This document shows positions 27,401-42,400 of a DNA stretch of 64,000 bases, piece by piece. Origin of the DNA: Varroa destructor (Eukaryota > Arthropoda > Arachnida > Mesostigmata > Varroidae); contig NW_019211459.1 of the NCBI RefSeq assembly GCF_002443255.2, forward strand, positions 4,091,669 to 4,155,668, written 5' to 3'. Below the pieces are notes generated by a model. That model made no database searches. It saw only the letters and a program-made list of their open reading frames with translations, and was not told the origin of the DNA. The position numbers and the translations under genes were made by a program. How positions within the stretch are numbered: position 1 is the stretch's first letter; every line of letters begins with the position of its first letter.

Positions 27401-30400
27401 ATGGATCTGATATTATAATAGGTCAGGCTATACATACATCCATGGGTAAGCCTTGTAGAACAATGGCCGTGTGTGCAGTCGTAAGAATTTACTCGCAATA
27501 GCAGCGGCAGAGGCACGCTTGCGAGCAACGTCCGCTGTTCGGACAGTTTTAGCGACGCTAGAAGCAGGAGCAGCAAAGAAGAAACCGAAACTGACTACCC
27601 GACGTTTATTTGAAGCGTCAAAGGCCGAGCGTATGCATGGTCGTGATCCGCATCTGATTGGAACCTTAATGCACAATCTCTTCTTCAGTGACTTCTAGAC
27701 CGTTTTTCCTATCCTTAATCGATGTGCGCCCGTTGGTGCGCAGGCCGCTATAGTTCGACACTCCACGACTACTCTAGGGGAGTGCTTGTCTAATGGTAAA
27801 TGAATGGCTTCGAGCAAACAACGCGAAGGAATTCCATGCGGAATACGATAGTCACTACATTTTTATAGAAGAAAACCAGCTCATATAACATGCAAGAACG
27901 TGCTTTTCTGTTCCTTATAAACAAAGGTATTTACTTGTTGTTTACTGTATTAAAGAACTTACTTATTGCGGTTATACGAATAAGCGCTGTCACGACAATA
28001 TCTTTAATTATCCATTAAATGCCACCAGCTTTTTACGCTGTCTAAGTAACTGGCCTATACATTGTCGCATTCTTGTTCCTCTCACCTAACATAGACAAAC
28101 AGGGTATCCAGAAGTCATTCGTCCCTGAGAGTCCCATGTTTGCTGATTTCACAGGTAATCCTCTATGTTATTCAAGGAAGGCTCTTCTAGACGTTGCTTC
28201 CTATTTTGCTTATCGTTTTAAAATGCCAAGAAATATCGTGAAGGCTCAGCGTTAAAGCCGTAACACCTCGGCTGCGCCTGCGTGTCGCTGCAGGGTCCAT
28301 TGGACATTATGTAACTAACAAGGCTACATTGAAATGCTCATCTAGCGTAATTGGTCGATTGGACATCACCTCGCAAATACGTTACGTAATTAGCGTGATG
28401 AAGACTAAAAAACGTTCGTTTTAATTATAAGGGTGTGTTAGTAGAAAGGAGTTAGCTTTCTTGTAAATAGGTATATTCGTCAGCATATCTTCCTTCGATT
28501 CGAATCTACCATTTTCATTATACCTCGACTTCTGCTTGTTCTGTAAGAGGCCGAAATATCATCATTTACTGTTCTAGTAGGTACATATGCATATGCGTTA
28601 CGCCGGTAGTAGCTGTTTCAGTAACAAGAAAAAGAAACCATTATTAATACTACGATTCACTGTTGGCAACGCGCGTTAGATGTACGTAAGGAGCCTGAGA
28701 CGATAACGAAGTCCTCCCTGCCTTTGCCGGAATCGAAGCATGTGGAGAGAAAGAGGAGGGCAGCACGGCCGGAGAAAGTGGCAGGACGCGCCTTCGCCAC
28801 CACTGCTGTCGCTGCTGCACTGATAGAGGTTGCACAAACATCATTGGTTCGTTCATCTAGCAGGAGTGCACTTCTATCAGCTAGCTGCTGCCACTGCTGC
28901 TGCAGGCAGGGGCATGCCAACCCACTTGCCCGTAGAAGGTTAGCGCAGAACAAGGCCGCATCAGACGCCGCTGCCGCCACATTAGTGGACCAGAAGCAGG
29001 AGTAAGGAAAGACTAAGGAGAAGTTCGGTATGGTTGGACCTGCAATGGATAGTGTGAAGGAGCCGGTGGAACGCAGCGGAGGTGGTAGGCTCATTGCATC
29101 GCATTGCAACTGGGAGAAAGTACGGGCTTGAGCAAGGGCCACGCGAACGGAGCTTAACGAGCCACGGAATGGACCCCTCAGACGATGCTTCTTACACCCT
29201 GCCTGCCACTTTGCCTCCGACGCATGATGATTGTGGTGTAGCTATGCTGCCTAGTATCCGTGCTCTCAGTATTGCTGACTCGCTGACCACATCCCAATGG
29301 CACATCGCAAGACTGCTTTTCCTCAGCCCCTATTCGTCCACAGGCCGACGTGCAGAAAGAAAAAGCCGGATCGAAAGGAGTGGTCGGCAGATGCAGAAGC
29401 ATCCGCGGAAATGCAGTAGGTATACAATTGGCATGAAGACCATCACAAACTGAGGACACTCCCCCGTTTTACCCTCTCTCCTCAGAGGATTGGGTTTCGG
29501 CATGGGGGTGTCAGGAATAGTGATGAACGCACCTAAGAACAGAGCACCCAGATGCTCGGGCGAACCAAACTACAGCGCCTGAAACAGCAGTATAGTGTAG
29601 TGAGTAAACGAAAAAGCCGCCGACCAATAAACCGACGGTACAAGGGTCTTCTACCACTACTGAACCGAGTGCTAAACTGCAGCAAGTAGGACGCACTACA
29701 AGGAACAAGCAGCGTCGACGATAAGCAGCTGGTCGATTGCCAACGGCTTTCAGCATCGACATCAGCGACGCCATGGATGACGTTACTTGCCGATCACTAC
29801 GTCTGCATGTGACTACTCCGCCTCCTTCCCTGTCACTATTACAAAAAAAAAAAAAAAAAAAAAAAAGAAAAGAGAAAAGCAAAAAGAATGACATTTATGA
29901 AATGATGTCAATAATAACCTTGTTGTTGGGAGTCGTAGCGGACATATCTCCCCGAGGTAACTTCAGGATCAGGTCATCGAAAACACGTCGTGAAGTGACT
30001 CGTCTGCTTGCAGCAGCGATTATAAGATTGGATGACAAACAAAAAGAACTGATAGGTAGACGAATGGACAGACGAACAAAGAGCAAAAACAACACAACAT
30101 AACTTCCACGAAACATTTGTGGAGTAAGTCGATGTTAGTATGCATGTATAGGATATAACTAACAACAATTACGTAAGTGGAAAAAATATGGTAGCAGCGG
30201 CGAACACTACGGTACGCGCTAAATATAAGAGGTAAGCGAAAAGAGTAGCAGTCAGAACCAGATAGGGATTCCAACAAAGGTTACATAGCTCCCCTTAAAA
30301 AGGGATATAACCAGGATGCACTATAGAAGAAAGCTAAGTTATGATACTAGTAAGGGTTCTTAAATTTTGCATCAATGCTAAACTTACATTATTTAAGTAA

Positions 30401-33400
30401 TTGTTAACTTAATATAGATACTAAGAAATCTAGCTGTACTATACAGAGGATCGGATGTACGTGAAAAATCATTATAATCGGTCCTCCCTATATGCTTAAA
30501 AGCTAAAGTCTTAGCCCTATATTGAATCATTCGCAAGCTCCTTTAACGAAAATGATGTAGGGTTTATGTAAGAACCTAGCAGAAGGCCAAAATATTTTAC
30601 CAATTAGTTGCAGTGATAATCCATACACATGGCTCCTTCAAACTTTCAACCTGTCTATAAAGTACATCGCCATACCGAACCTAGTGGGCGTCTTTTTGGA
30701 CACATTTCTAAATAAATGCTCTGAAATACCCAAACGAGTCAAAGGACCTTAAAAATAGAAATTAGTTATACAAATCAAGCATAAACAAGTCAATATCCTA
30801 CCCTATTTGAGAGACTTCGTTAGAGACCAACAGGTAACCAATATCCTAATGTTATCCTTCTGTTGAGCCCCTAGAAAGGCCCTCTCAAAGCATACACATT
30901 TTCTAGCACCTGAGAAGCGACGGCTGTATGACGTGTTCTCGTCGGCCGACGTAAGCACGCTATTTGAAAGAACCTCGTAGCTGACAGATCCTCGCTACGG
31001 CGTCTCGTAAGAGCAAACAACAACAAGAAAAGAATGGCATTCTCCAAATGTGATTTCATGTGATGCCACTGGCTTTGAATGGGGAAATGAGTCGGAGCGA
31101 ATTGCACCGAGAAAGCAGCGCCGATACGTCGCTGGAGAACCTAGCTAGCCATAAACCGAGTTAAGCATAAACCGTGCAAACGTTGGACACCGCATATCCC
31201 CTCGCAATACTCGAAACAATGGCTTAGTATGGCACCCCGTAGCGCTTCCTATGAAATCGGAATTTCTTTTGAAGAGGAATGCCAATAGAGCGATTGCCTG
31301 GGCCATGTTTCCAAGACAAAGCGGTTACGTGCCGCTCTAAATTGCACGTTATAAATACGTAACGCGTCACAGGCAGGGTACTTGCGAATGAAATTCGGAT
31401 GAACGACAAAATGGCACTTATCCTAGATATATCATATGAGCGACAAGTTTTTATTCCGAAGGAATGGCACATGGACAAGCTTGCAGCGGCGAACAGGGAA
31501 AACTATCCTTTACGCTAGTAAGTTGCTCCCTAGTTAACCGGCAGAAACGACTGTTACGCTCATAAAAAACACCCTGAATAGATATGGCTGGATGTTACAT
31601 AGATAGTAATGGAAAACACCGTACATGCAGCTATATATTATATATTACCGGGATTCAAACAAAGCAAACAATTTCTCGTGGGTTTCGTTCGTTCGTTCGT
31701 TCGTTCGTTCGTTCAGCAACAGCCGAATTCAGAAAGCTGCTTTTCGGAGACAGATCAAGTACCGTCAGATATGGCTCTAATATTTCCGTAAGTATACGTC
31801 AACCCATGTGCATTATACAGTAGCCCCTTGATAACTTGGCTATACATGCATTCATACCCAAAGACTAAGCATGTGAATATAATAGTATGCGGTTTTCGTA
31901 TCATTACTGCGATTCACGATTTGGGCACGGAATGAGTCGATAACAGCCAGTTTCTATCAAGAATCTATCTTTTCGTCAAGATTCAGGTATGGTTCGTATC
32001 CGGGTCTGAGATAAAGTAGCTTTGTTAATGAACCATCGATAGAACGGGCGTATTTGTTTAAAGTTACGCACGATAAATAAACACTGCGCTCCAGCAGAAA
32101 CGTAAGGCAGTCGTGGTGTCCAGCAACTGCGAGGCCATCACCCAGGTGACACGTCATATATAGCATAATGATTCCAAATAATTGATACCAGTAAGGGAAA
32201 TACAATGCATCTGAAGACAAACAGCACTAGCCCAATATCCCCAGCAGAAGCTATGTACCATGTTTTTTGCAACGCGTATTCGAAACGGATGGCTCTGGAG
32301 TCTCTTTGGCTAGTTTTTTTTCCGTTGGCTGTCACCATTCACACTAAGATACGATCTCTACAAATGTTAATCCCTTAGCGATATTACTATTATCGCAACA
32401 TTTATGAAACGTGCATCCAAAGCCTCCTCGATAATTGACTGCCATGGCACACCGATGTCGACGCCCCGTTGTACGCGCTCATGCAAAGGCTAATTGGAAA
32501 GCGAAAAAAATTATTATGTACTAACGAATTATATCGGTCCGAAATGAGCTGCTAGCCTCATAAATGGGAACTTTGCCGACTTTTGCCTCGACCCAGGTCT
32601 CCTGGGTCACGCAGGATATTTATACACGTAGTAGAGCGCGAAAATCATGAGCGGATCCTGATACCGGTTTACGAAACAAAGCTGATGAGTCATAAGAAGT
32701 GAAACGTCCACTACAGAGTTTAATTGATGCCGAACGAAACCTCATGAAGAGCTTGTGAAAATCAATAAATGGTAAACTCTACGCGAAACTATAATATTTT
32801 TCGCTTCGGAATTGATTGTTATAGCAAAGGAAGCTAAAGATGAGACTCTAGCATCAGTGCGTGCTCGTTAAACGACTGCCATAATAGCGGTAGGGATATA
32901 AGTATATGCATATGTGTCCGAGATAGAATCTATATTATTAAATATAAATAAATAAATAAAGGCTCTTTTCCTAATGGTGACTCCTGCTGTTTACTAAAAG
33001 TCGCGAAAGTACTCGTAAAATTCGCTGCCTCATTCCAGCGGCGCGAATGATTTTGTATTATACAGTAAATTAGACACTATTGGGTATTTGTCTGCTTTGT
33101 TAGGAAATTAGCCGAAACAGAAATGTCTGGGTAAACCCAAAATTATCGAACGTGCGTACTTGTACGCTGAGTTGTTAAATTAATCCAGCTATTTGCACTT
33201 AAATACTACTTAATACTCAGCGAAACACCTCAGTCAACTAAAGAATTCCATATACCTGTTCAACGACTTATTGAATCAAAACTTGAAGGACAAAATAGGA
33301 TTTCACACACACGACACAATAACAACAGGGATCAACGTGCGGCACTGCTCCCATTACTGCGTGCATTGAAAAAGCAGAACTAATACTCAGGTACGTTGTC

Positions 33401-36400
33401 AACATACTCGCGATCTACTATACCATACTACTGATCCTAATCGCTGTTCCGTATCATCGTAGCGTCTAGTCAACCTACTATTCATAGTAGTCTACCTTGC
33501 CCACTTCTGCTTACAAGGCGCTGTCGTTGGTAATCAGCGTTTCGAAAGCTGCGCCGTCTATTTGTGAAAATAGTTAGATCGACTAAGTTTCACTGCAGAG
33601 CACTTGAAATCGGGACGGTCGTTACAAACACTACATCTGGAAATTACTATCTTAGCACGTTTTCAACCATGTGACTGTAAAAGAGGCAAAGAGGACTCTG
33701 TATGTACAGGTTCAACTTTGCAAAACATAACGCCTCTCTCTTCCGCTATTAGAATATGAAGCAGAATTTATGGAGCACGCTTATTAGTAAAATATGCGTA
33801 CTACGCGCTGGGCAAGCGCCCATTATAACTTTTTCTATAGAGAGAATTGCTTCATTAGGAGATAATGTGTTATGATAAATTATTTTTATATGCTATTTAG
33901 CTAAAGACCCCCTTTCCCAGAAGAAAACGGCGCGCAGCCATATACACTGGCTGGTCCGTCTATCGACTTGCAAGCCGCTAACTATTCGTTGTGAGGTACG
34001 GGGACTTCTCTGCGGGACAGCCATATAGTGCCAGGACATTGTTTCTCTAGCGTCTTGCGTTACTTCAAGCACCGCAATGACCCAGCGGGTAAATGACTTC
34101 AACGGTTTGCAATAACCGCCCATAGTTAGCACACGGACAGCTGTCCTCTGGCTTTCAAACAAGATTAGCGCGCGAGCATAATCGTATCGTACGTTGCGCC
34201 ACTGAACAGAACATATCGGTGGGCTTATTGCATCATTAGAAAAAAATGCACAAACATAGCGGGGGAAGGGGTTAAGTCATAATTCTTGAACGGTGTAAGT
34301 GCTCAATACCGCGTGTTCAAAACATCGGAATTTGATACCTGATAAAATCTGTCTTCTCCGCTTTCAGAGTTCCAATAGGAAGGTCCTTGATTTCTAGGAT
34401 GAGAGCCTTAAGTTTCCTTTCCTTCATTAGGACGACTTTTTTTCTGCATATCTTCTGAACGGAACGGTGCCGGTCCAGGAGTTTAGCGACATTATTCAAT
34501 TTCTGTTAACTAACAAAGATTGATCTCTTGCAATGCTTTCAAAAGTTAGGCGCGCTAAACAAACGATAGCAGTGTTCTATTCCTTCGGTGAAGTTATATA
34601 CATTGTCGTGATCCCGTATCTATGTATCGTTGAAAAGCTTTATTTAGTTAAGAAATAAAGTAGTCTATACGGGAAGCGACAGCTCTGTTCTGCTCCGCGC
34701 AGCTTATCAACGATAACGCGGAGAAGTCTGTTCCCTAGTTTCCAAAACGCGAAAGGCTAGACGTATAAATGCGGTCAGGAACAATTTCTTCTACGTACAC
34801 CATACATACAATTCGGGTGCGTCGCAGTTCATTTTCATAGTGTCTTTAATTTACAATGAAATTTGCGAGTGATAAATGTGTAGCTTTACGTATCACTAAT
34901 ACGAGATATAGCTAGTCAGATTCCTCGAAAATTCACGCACAAATTCCACGTTCTGTTCTTAATTAAAATTAATTTTGCCTTGCAGCGGTTGAGCGTCTAA
35001 AGCGTTACCCAGAGAATGAGCGTCTGATTGCATCAATTCCTTCTCGAATATATGAAGTTATCTATCCCGTGCAGGTGAGGCACCATCAAAAAGTCGGAAT
35101 CTCAACGCGAGACGTCAGCTCGAACAAGGTAAGTGTATGATTTATTCATTGCCCCTTGTAGCAACTGAAAGTTTTGCATGGTCATCAGTGGAAGGAAATT
35201 CAGGTCTTTTTTTATATTTCTTTGTGCAAAGTTACTGTCTTTTTACATTTTACAATTTTTGCTATAGCTTTAAGTCTCAAGCAATTGATCAGCCAACTTG
35301 TTATTCGACAGTTGTACCGTGTACAGATGCTCGTTATGCGTCATATTCACCTAATAAAATTTAGATCAGTCGTAACTAGAATTTCTATTATGATTGTTAC
35401 CTTTTGTTGTTGTTAACTCTTTCATTTAAAAAAGTGTTAACAATGAAATGATTCAGCATATCGGTATCGCTACGACAGAATATGTCAGCTAGGTGTACAC
35501 AAAGTAGCACCATATCGATTTGCCCCTTTGAAAATCGAAAAAGGTAGAAACAGTAACAGATAAAGCCTTAACACATCGTTCTGCTTCTAGTAATTGAAGT
35601 AATTCAGCTGTTTTAATTCTAAGCCTGGTAACTGTGTCTTCAATCGATCTTAGTTTTGTATTCCTAGTGTTTCACACAGTTCGTAAATGATATTACTAAA
35701 ATACACACCACGAACACTGCCTGTACTCTATGAATATGCGTTCCAGACGATGCGTACATCCTCTCAAATCTCGAGGTAAAAATCATAGAGCTTCGACTGC
35801 TATTGAATTACTAACTTGGTCGGCACTCCCTGTCCGAGCATTAGGCTAGTTAATACGAAGTCACTGTGCTTGCCTAAATCGTGAGTCTTCTAGTATAATG
35901 AAGGTAAACGCGTACACGAGAATAAGAAAACGCGCTCCTGCAATACTTAAATCAGCCTATTCATCCGTAAAGCATGCACGTTCCGAGCTACAGCCCGCCT
36001 TGGAGCGTAAACGTAGCTGGGACTTCCGTGCCCCAGGTGAAGTGCTTAGCTCAACCTCTTCTCGATAGCGAGAGGTTAAGTGCCAGTGACTAGGGTTAGT
36101 TGCATCAGGTAAGGATTGCGGGGCTCGTGGGGTGGTACTTTCAAAGTCATCCAATGAATAGCTGACATCGACCAACATAGGAGGTGGCCCACCCCAGAAT
36201 GCTTAATGAGAATAATAAACATCTTTTTTTTACTTCGCGTTGCATGTCTTTGCTTGCAGAAGAGACAAACTGCAACTCCTAAAGCTAAGGCATTTGGCCG
36301 CGTTTGTTCGGAGTGCAAAAAAACGCGCGAGTAAATCACGAAAATTGTGGATTCGACTGAGGAGGACAATTGTTACTGTGATAAATTTCAGTCTCGAAAT

Positions 36401-39400
36401 GAATGTGGCGTCCACTTGGTACCATAGCCTAAATTAGTTTCAAGTAGTTACTTTCATAATCTGACATTACTTACCACCGTATCTGTTGATATTTTTGCCA
36501 AAACCCCTGTGTATTTCGAATTGAAAAAATATAAACGTTTTTTTTTGTTTCTTTTTAAACATTCATCGTTAGAAAAATGACAACGAAGGTCGCCATTTTT
36601 TCTGTATCGATACAAAAACGTTGTGTCGCGTAAGCCTATCAATTTTTCAGATGGATGCGTACGGTTCCTAGTCTGAACGATCATAAAAAGCACCTAATGT
36701 TTACGAAATCTCGATAAATACATACCTTAGGTATATAGTGTTTTTCTTTGAACTCGCTAAATGAAAAATGACTCTATCGAAAGAAGTGGACCAGAACATT
36801 TGCCCGCTATATCAGCAGCGAGCAGTACTCGACTATCTATTCGCTTGCGTAAACCGTAGCAGCGATGGTACAAAGAACGAATGCTGAATGAATCTCAGAA
36901 TAGCAGACGACGCTAGTTGAAATTCTTACGTGTGATACATAACTTGAACTGACGAACTATATCAAGTATTAATAACAAATAATAATCAATATTGCCGTCC
37001 AAAGATTCTCATTTCGAAAGAGGCTCAGCTCCATATAGAATATAGCTTATTATAAAATGAGAAACTTTTTACCGCTTAACAAAAGCAGCTAATTTAGAGG
37101 ATTCGTTGATGAGTCTCACACCACTCCATGTATATAAAACATAATAATCTACCATGTAGTACACGACGGATGCACAAAATTGGTGAAGCACGTTCCTATT
37201 TGACCCTATCCCAAATTTTTAATACTTTTTTTAGCGCTAGTGGCAATTGCTCTGCAATAAAAGCTCGCGCAATTTTCGTTCGCGCACCATTGTCAAAGTC
37301 GATATCAATCCGGGACTGATTTGAGCAGCAAGTTTCGCTGATATGTTGCCTAGCGGTCTTAGATATATTATGTATTCATGTATTTAATTAGTTACAGGTA
37401 TTCACACCTGATACACACTAAAGGATCTTGTGAAATCGAATGTTCCATGTAAACCATATGAAAACAAACGGCCTCGCATTTCGGGAAAGTTTACAGTCAC
37501 TGCAAACAAGCCCACAACAAGAAATTAGGTTGTAACGCAAAGAAGCGGTTCTTTACATGAATAGTAGTTAATAACGAAACAGACGAACTGTGTGTCGCTA
37601 TGTGATCCATTCCAGACGACAAAACACTACCATCAAACATCGTTACTTATTAAAGCGTTTCATTACAAGTTCCGATTGGAACTCGAGCTCAATGATAACC
37701 TCATCAAGTCAAGCATCCCTCAGAAACATCTTATGCCCAACGGGAACTGGCGAGTAAGTATGAAGCATCATGTTGTAGCTAGATGTCACAGGTAAATAAC
37801 GTATGTATTTTATTTTCGAAGTTTCGAAAATCCGAAGAAAAGCTTGAGGAAAATAGATCTACTTATAGGTAGCGTTCTTTATTACAAGTCAACTGAAGCA
37901 TAACTATCATGTAGCGAGCTGTTGTAGTAAAAAGAAACGAGCCAAGAAAAACAAAACGACCGATCACCAGTGGAAACGAAAGCTGTCTTGTGATTATATG
38001 GGGAACCCAAAAAGCTTTATGATTTCAAATAAATCATATTACATATATTATATACTTCATTTTCGAAAAGTATGGCCTCTCTGCGGATGATGGATATAGG
38101 ATTGGTGTAGACTAAGTAGCTTGTACATCAATCAGTCTGAAGGTCATTTACGGTATTCTAGGTACACGAATATGAGATTGAAAATACGACTGTAAGCATA
38201 TGATTATTAATAACAGTTCGAAGTGTGGCCGACTAATCGTCTACCATCTCATATCAAATCGCAGCGAACTCACCAGGAGATAGAGCACTGTTATTATCAT
38301 GGCATCGTGAAAGACTATCCTGGTGCACTGGCTGCGTTTCGAACCTGCAACGGTATTAGCGGAGTGATTCACATTGCAAACGAGACCTTCGTCATTCATC
38401 CCTTCTACGGCGGAGATTTATCGGTAAATAATAACGCAGTGCTCAAAACCTTTGTGCATAGCCTTTATCTTGGACAATAGGTAATTTTGGAAAAGACTGG
38501 CTTTCGCATTTCGTGAAACTATAGGCTATCTTGGTATCGTTCCATCGAAACGAATCAATGCTAAAATGAATGGCTGGAGAATGGACACAGTTGAGATCCC
38601 TTGCCAGATCTCTCCAATTCTAGCATGCACACAGACGCAAAGATACCGTCTTGTTGAGCATTGCAAGCCAGCCTAGGAACTTCTTGTCGCGTGAAAAGGG
38701 TCAGCCTTTACTTGTTCTGCCTATCGCAATTGACAGTAGCTGCGCATTTACGGATATTAGCGATCCATAATCATAATAACATTGAGTACTAAGTTTTGAA
38801 AGAAACAATCTTCCACATGAAAAGCTATTTCCAAAACGTAAAAACGCCTATAACATCTGAGAGACGAGTATAGTATTACTCTGAGACCCACTGAGACCCA
38901 TATGAACAAATGAAGCTAGCATGGCAAATATTGAATGTAACTTAAATTGATAATATGGACGTTCGTACGCGGATCCAACTTACAGATCACGTTTACCTCT
39001 CTGGAGTAAAATGTATAGCTTCTTTTCTCTTTCTTATGAGACTGTCGTAAATCTACTGTACGGTCTTTTTTATCTTAGGTAGCACCCCATCCGATGTTCT
39101 TACATAGTATCATCTTTATTTTCTTTATTATGTCGCAAATTTTTTTTACATTTACAAGAGTGACGAGAAACATGAATGAAATTTTTTTAAGTTAACCTGA
39201 ATACGCACGTTAAAAGGCTTTTGCGTTTGGCCTTGCAAGAGTGCGAACACCTAAAAAACAAAGAACTAGATAGTTCATTCATATAATAAGATTCAAATGA
39301 TTATTTATTGCTTAGAATATAACGGTAATGTCGTTTTAGCAATGCTACTATAATGGGGTACCTCGCAGTTCTGACAATGCCAATGCTTCATTATGTAAAG

Positions 39401-42400
39401 CATTACCGTAGAACATGTAGGACATTTACTTAAGTACGTTTTCATTCTATTGGCTTATCACAGGGAGTGTTGTATGGGCATCAGATGTGTGCCAATTTCA
39501 TTTAGTAGAGTTGCGATACGCAACATAAAACAAATAATAATGCTACTGTTCTACCGGTGATTTTTGCCAAGCAGATCGTCAAAATAGATTTTAATAAAAT
39601 CTTTCTACAAAGAATCAAATCAAATTAATTTTTTTTTATCTTACCTCAAACCACGTTCTATCAAATTGTGAGGGAGGGGCAAGGTTACCTCTTGCCTCAA
39701 GTATTCGAATAAAATTTCGCAGCACTCCCAAGAAATTCTCATGTCTTACCCACATACGACTTGCATACATGGATAAGGAAATGACATGAGATTTATATAG
39801 TTCCAGGCAGGTAGACACACAGAGGCAGCAAAGAAAGCGGCTTCAATATCTGACATCATACCAATACGTTTTCCCTAGCCGCAAAATTGGCTTTGTCACT
39901 GAACGGAAGCGATAACCAAGCTCAAAGATCTCCAGCCATATTTATTCAAACTAAGATTTTATTTTGAAGACGAAAATTCAATAGCCAGTTTCCACGACGC
40001 AGGTGCATTACGTTTCATTTATGAACTGAAGGTTTAAGCTCCGATCGAATGTTGACCAATGCGGAAATGAGTCGGCAGCGTTATAAGAAGTTTCACAATC
40101 TTTACTGCTCTAATTGAAAATCAGCAGCTTGACATGATCAGCCTAAAACTCGCAGTGGACTGGCTTAGCGATAGTCTCAGTAAAAAACATCAACAAAACA
40201 TTTCCTGTCACGACTCCCTAAGGGTATTCAGTGAAAGAAAGTTCTCTAAGCGAAAACAACTATTTGATTTTGATTACAAATCGTCTTCTGCGCAGCCAAA
40301 GTTTTATGGCACACAACAACATCTATAATCCATAAAAGGCCAAACGAATACGCCATTTTTATGCCGCATCACCCACGAGGCACCCTTAAACCCCTTGTCT
40401 CATGCATCAGGAATGTTGTCATTGATAGCGAAAGCGTTGTTGTACAGAAAACCGTTGTCGGTGGAGAGATTCTTGCGATCGACGTACTGAGGTAACTAGA
40501 TTTCGAACCTTCGCAACTAAGGTCATAGCGTAACAAAAAACCGTTTTGTCGGTTTACAGCTAACAGCAGACAGATACCCACAACTGGCTGTGCCCGCATT
40601 TCTTTACTTTTACGTAATGAGACGATCCATTCCTGGAAGCATAGTATGGAAACCCTCATTTCTTCCAGAAAACGCTATATGATGTACCCTTAGGGTTAAG
40701 TCGGTATAGCTCTGTGAATAAAATTTCGACAGAAGTTACAAAAAGAGCGCAGCCCGGTGTTTGATTGAGGTTTTTTAGATTAAACGTGATATGTTTGGAC
40801 AGGTCTATTTCGTTTACACGCCGCATGTTATTTCAGCAGGAGACGGTTACTGTGGACGCCGTAATTGGATTAACCGCTTTGTATACCATATAGACGTCTT
40901 CACACACCAAATATGATTTCTTTGGATCGTTGGCCGCCTAAATGCCATCGGTGGTAATCAACATAAACAGATAGCCCTATATGGGTGTTTACTCTAAATG
41001 CCCTGTGTGTAGAAAGCCTGTAACCCTCCATGATTGTGTCGTTTGTTTTGTACTATCAGGATGCAGAGATGTAATTCTCAATATAATGGTGCCAAAGCAC
41101 AGAAATTAGTTAACAATGCCGAGCATTCTTTCATAGAAGGTGCTGTAAATGGCGTCAATATTGGGTGAGTCAGCAAGTGAGTGATTCCAGTCCGTAAATA
41201 GAAAAGCTTCACCACTGCTGTCATAATTCGCCGGCCAGTTCCAATCGAGGCATATAGGCAAGTATCGACCAAGCAAATCGTAATTATAAGATAGTCCTGT
41301 TTTACAAAACTTGCAAAAACGTAAAAGTCTTTAGCATAACTTTGTCAGACCATAGAACGAGGTTGGAAATCGTCCCGCTCTTTAAACGAATAGGGTTAAT
41401 TTGTAACTACTGGAGGCCATCTAAAACGATAGAGAATTAAAAAATTTTCATGTTGTATTCAAGCGGTTTCTCAGCAACAAGTACTCCAAGTGTGGCCACT
41501 CAACTTTTTTGAATCCCAGTAAGATTCTCTATGCTAATAGGTACAGTTACGTTCGGTACCAAGTAAGTGAAAAAAGCACAAAAAAAAAAACGTTAATTTC
41601 CTTTTATAACGTTAGTACAAACAAGGTCGTAACTTTTACAATTCAGTTTAACAGAGCAGCATCTAGTTTCACATTTTGACTTCTACCGGTCAAAATCTTT
41701 CTTTTCAACGGACTTCCGAATACGTAACCATAAAAGAATTCCATATCAGTAATCTACTTAGTCAACCAAGTCTTAGCCACGCACAAAATGCCACGTCCCT
41801 ACATTCGTGAGACTACATGAGTGCAAAACTTGCGCCAGTTTTAGCTTTAGCTAGCGACCTAACATTAAGGCAAAAGAATTTACTGCGTCGCAACGTTAAT
41901 GCGAAACAAAGCGGTAGGTGAACCTTCCATTATGTGTATATTTCTGTATGAATCAATGACGGTAATATTTTCTTAGAACCCCTAAATTCTCAACTTCCGA
42001 ATTCCTGGAAACTGCCGCGAAACAGAATTCATAAAATAGGTACACAAAGGGAAGCAGCGTGATAGTTTATTTTACTACGTAAATTATTAGCTCTTACCTA
42101 GAACACCTATAATCAACCCGAAGGCGGAAACCCATAGACGATGTAACCAGTTCAAGCACATTCCCTACATCGGCATGCGCATCTATGGATAAAACTAACG
42201 CTAAAATAATAGCTAAAAAAATGTTGATGTTCTCATATTGTTATCGAAAAAAATGTTTCTAACCGGCTTTTAAAGTCACGTATTTCAAGTAGTATGATTT
42301 ATGTCGGGTCGGTGCTCTTATCATTCAAAAGCTGAGATTCGGCAGTAGGATATGCGAAAATTCGCTGAAATGTCGTGATAAAAATTAAGATCTTGTACGA

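Larger units (their letters stand above)
24474..34985 (+). other. long ADAM intron
   Basis: 10.5 kb between two propeptide exons whose phases match directly, so no exon is required inside. It holds another GC-rich island (about 28650-29880) ending in a 24-A run, a smaller island with several open frames at about 27420-27700, and a TTCG tetranucleotide run at 31684. No gene recognised. Confidence 0.5.

Noticed and set aside
31584..31823. 79-codon ORF with Arg-Ser-Phe-Val repeats
   Set aside because: Produced entirely by the TTCG repeat.
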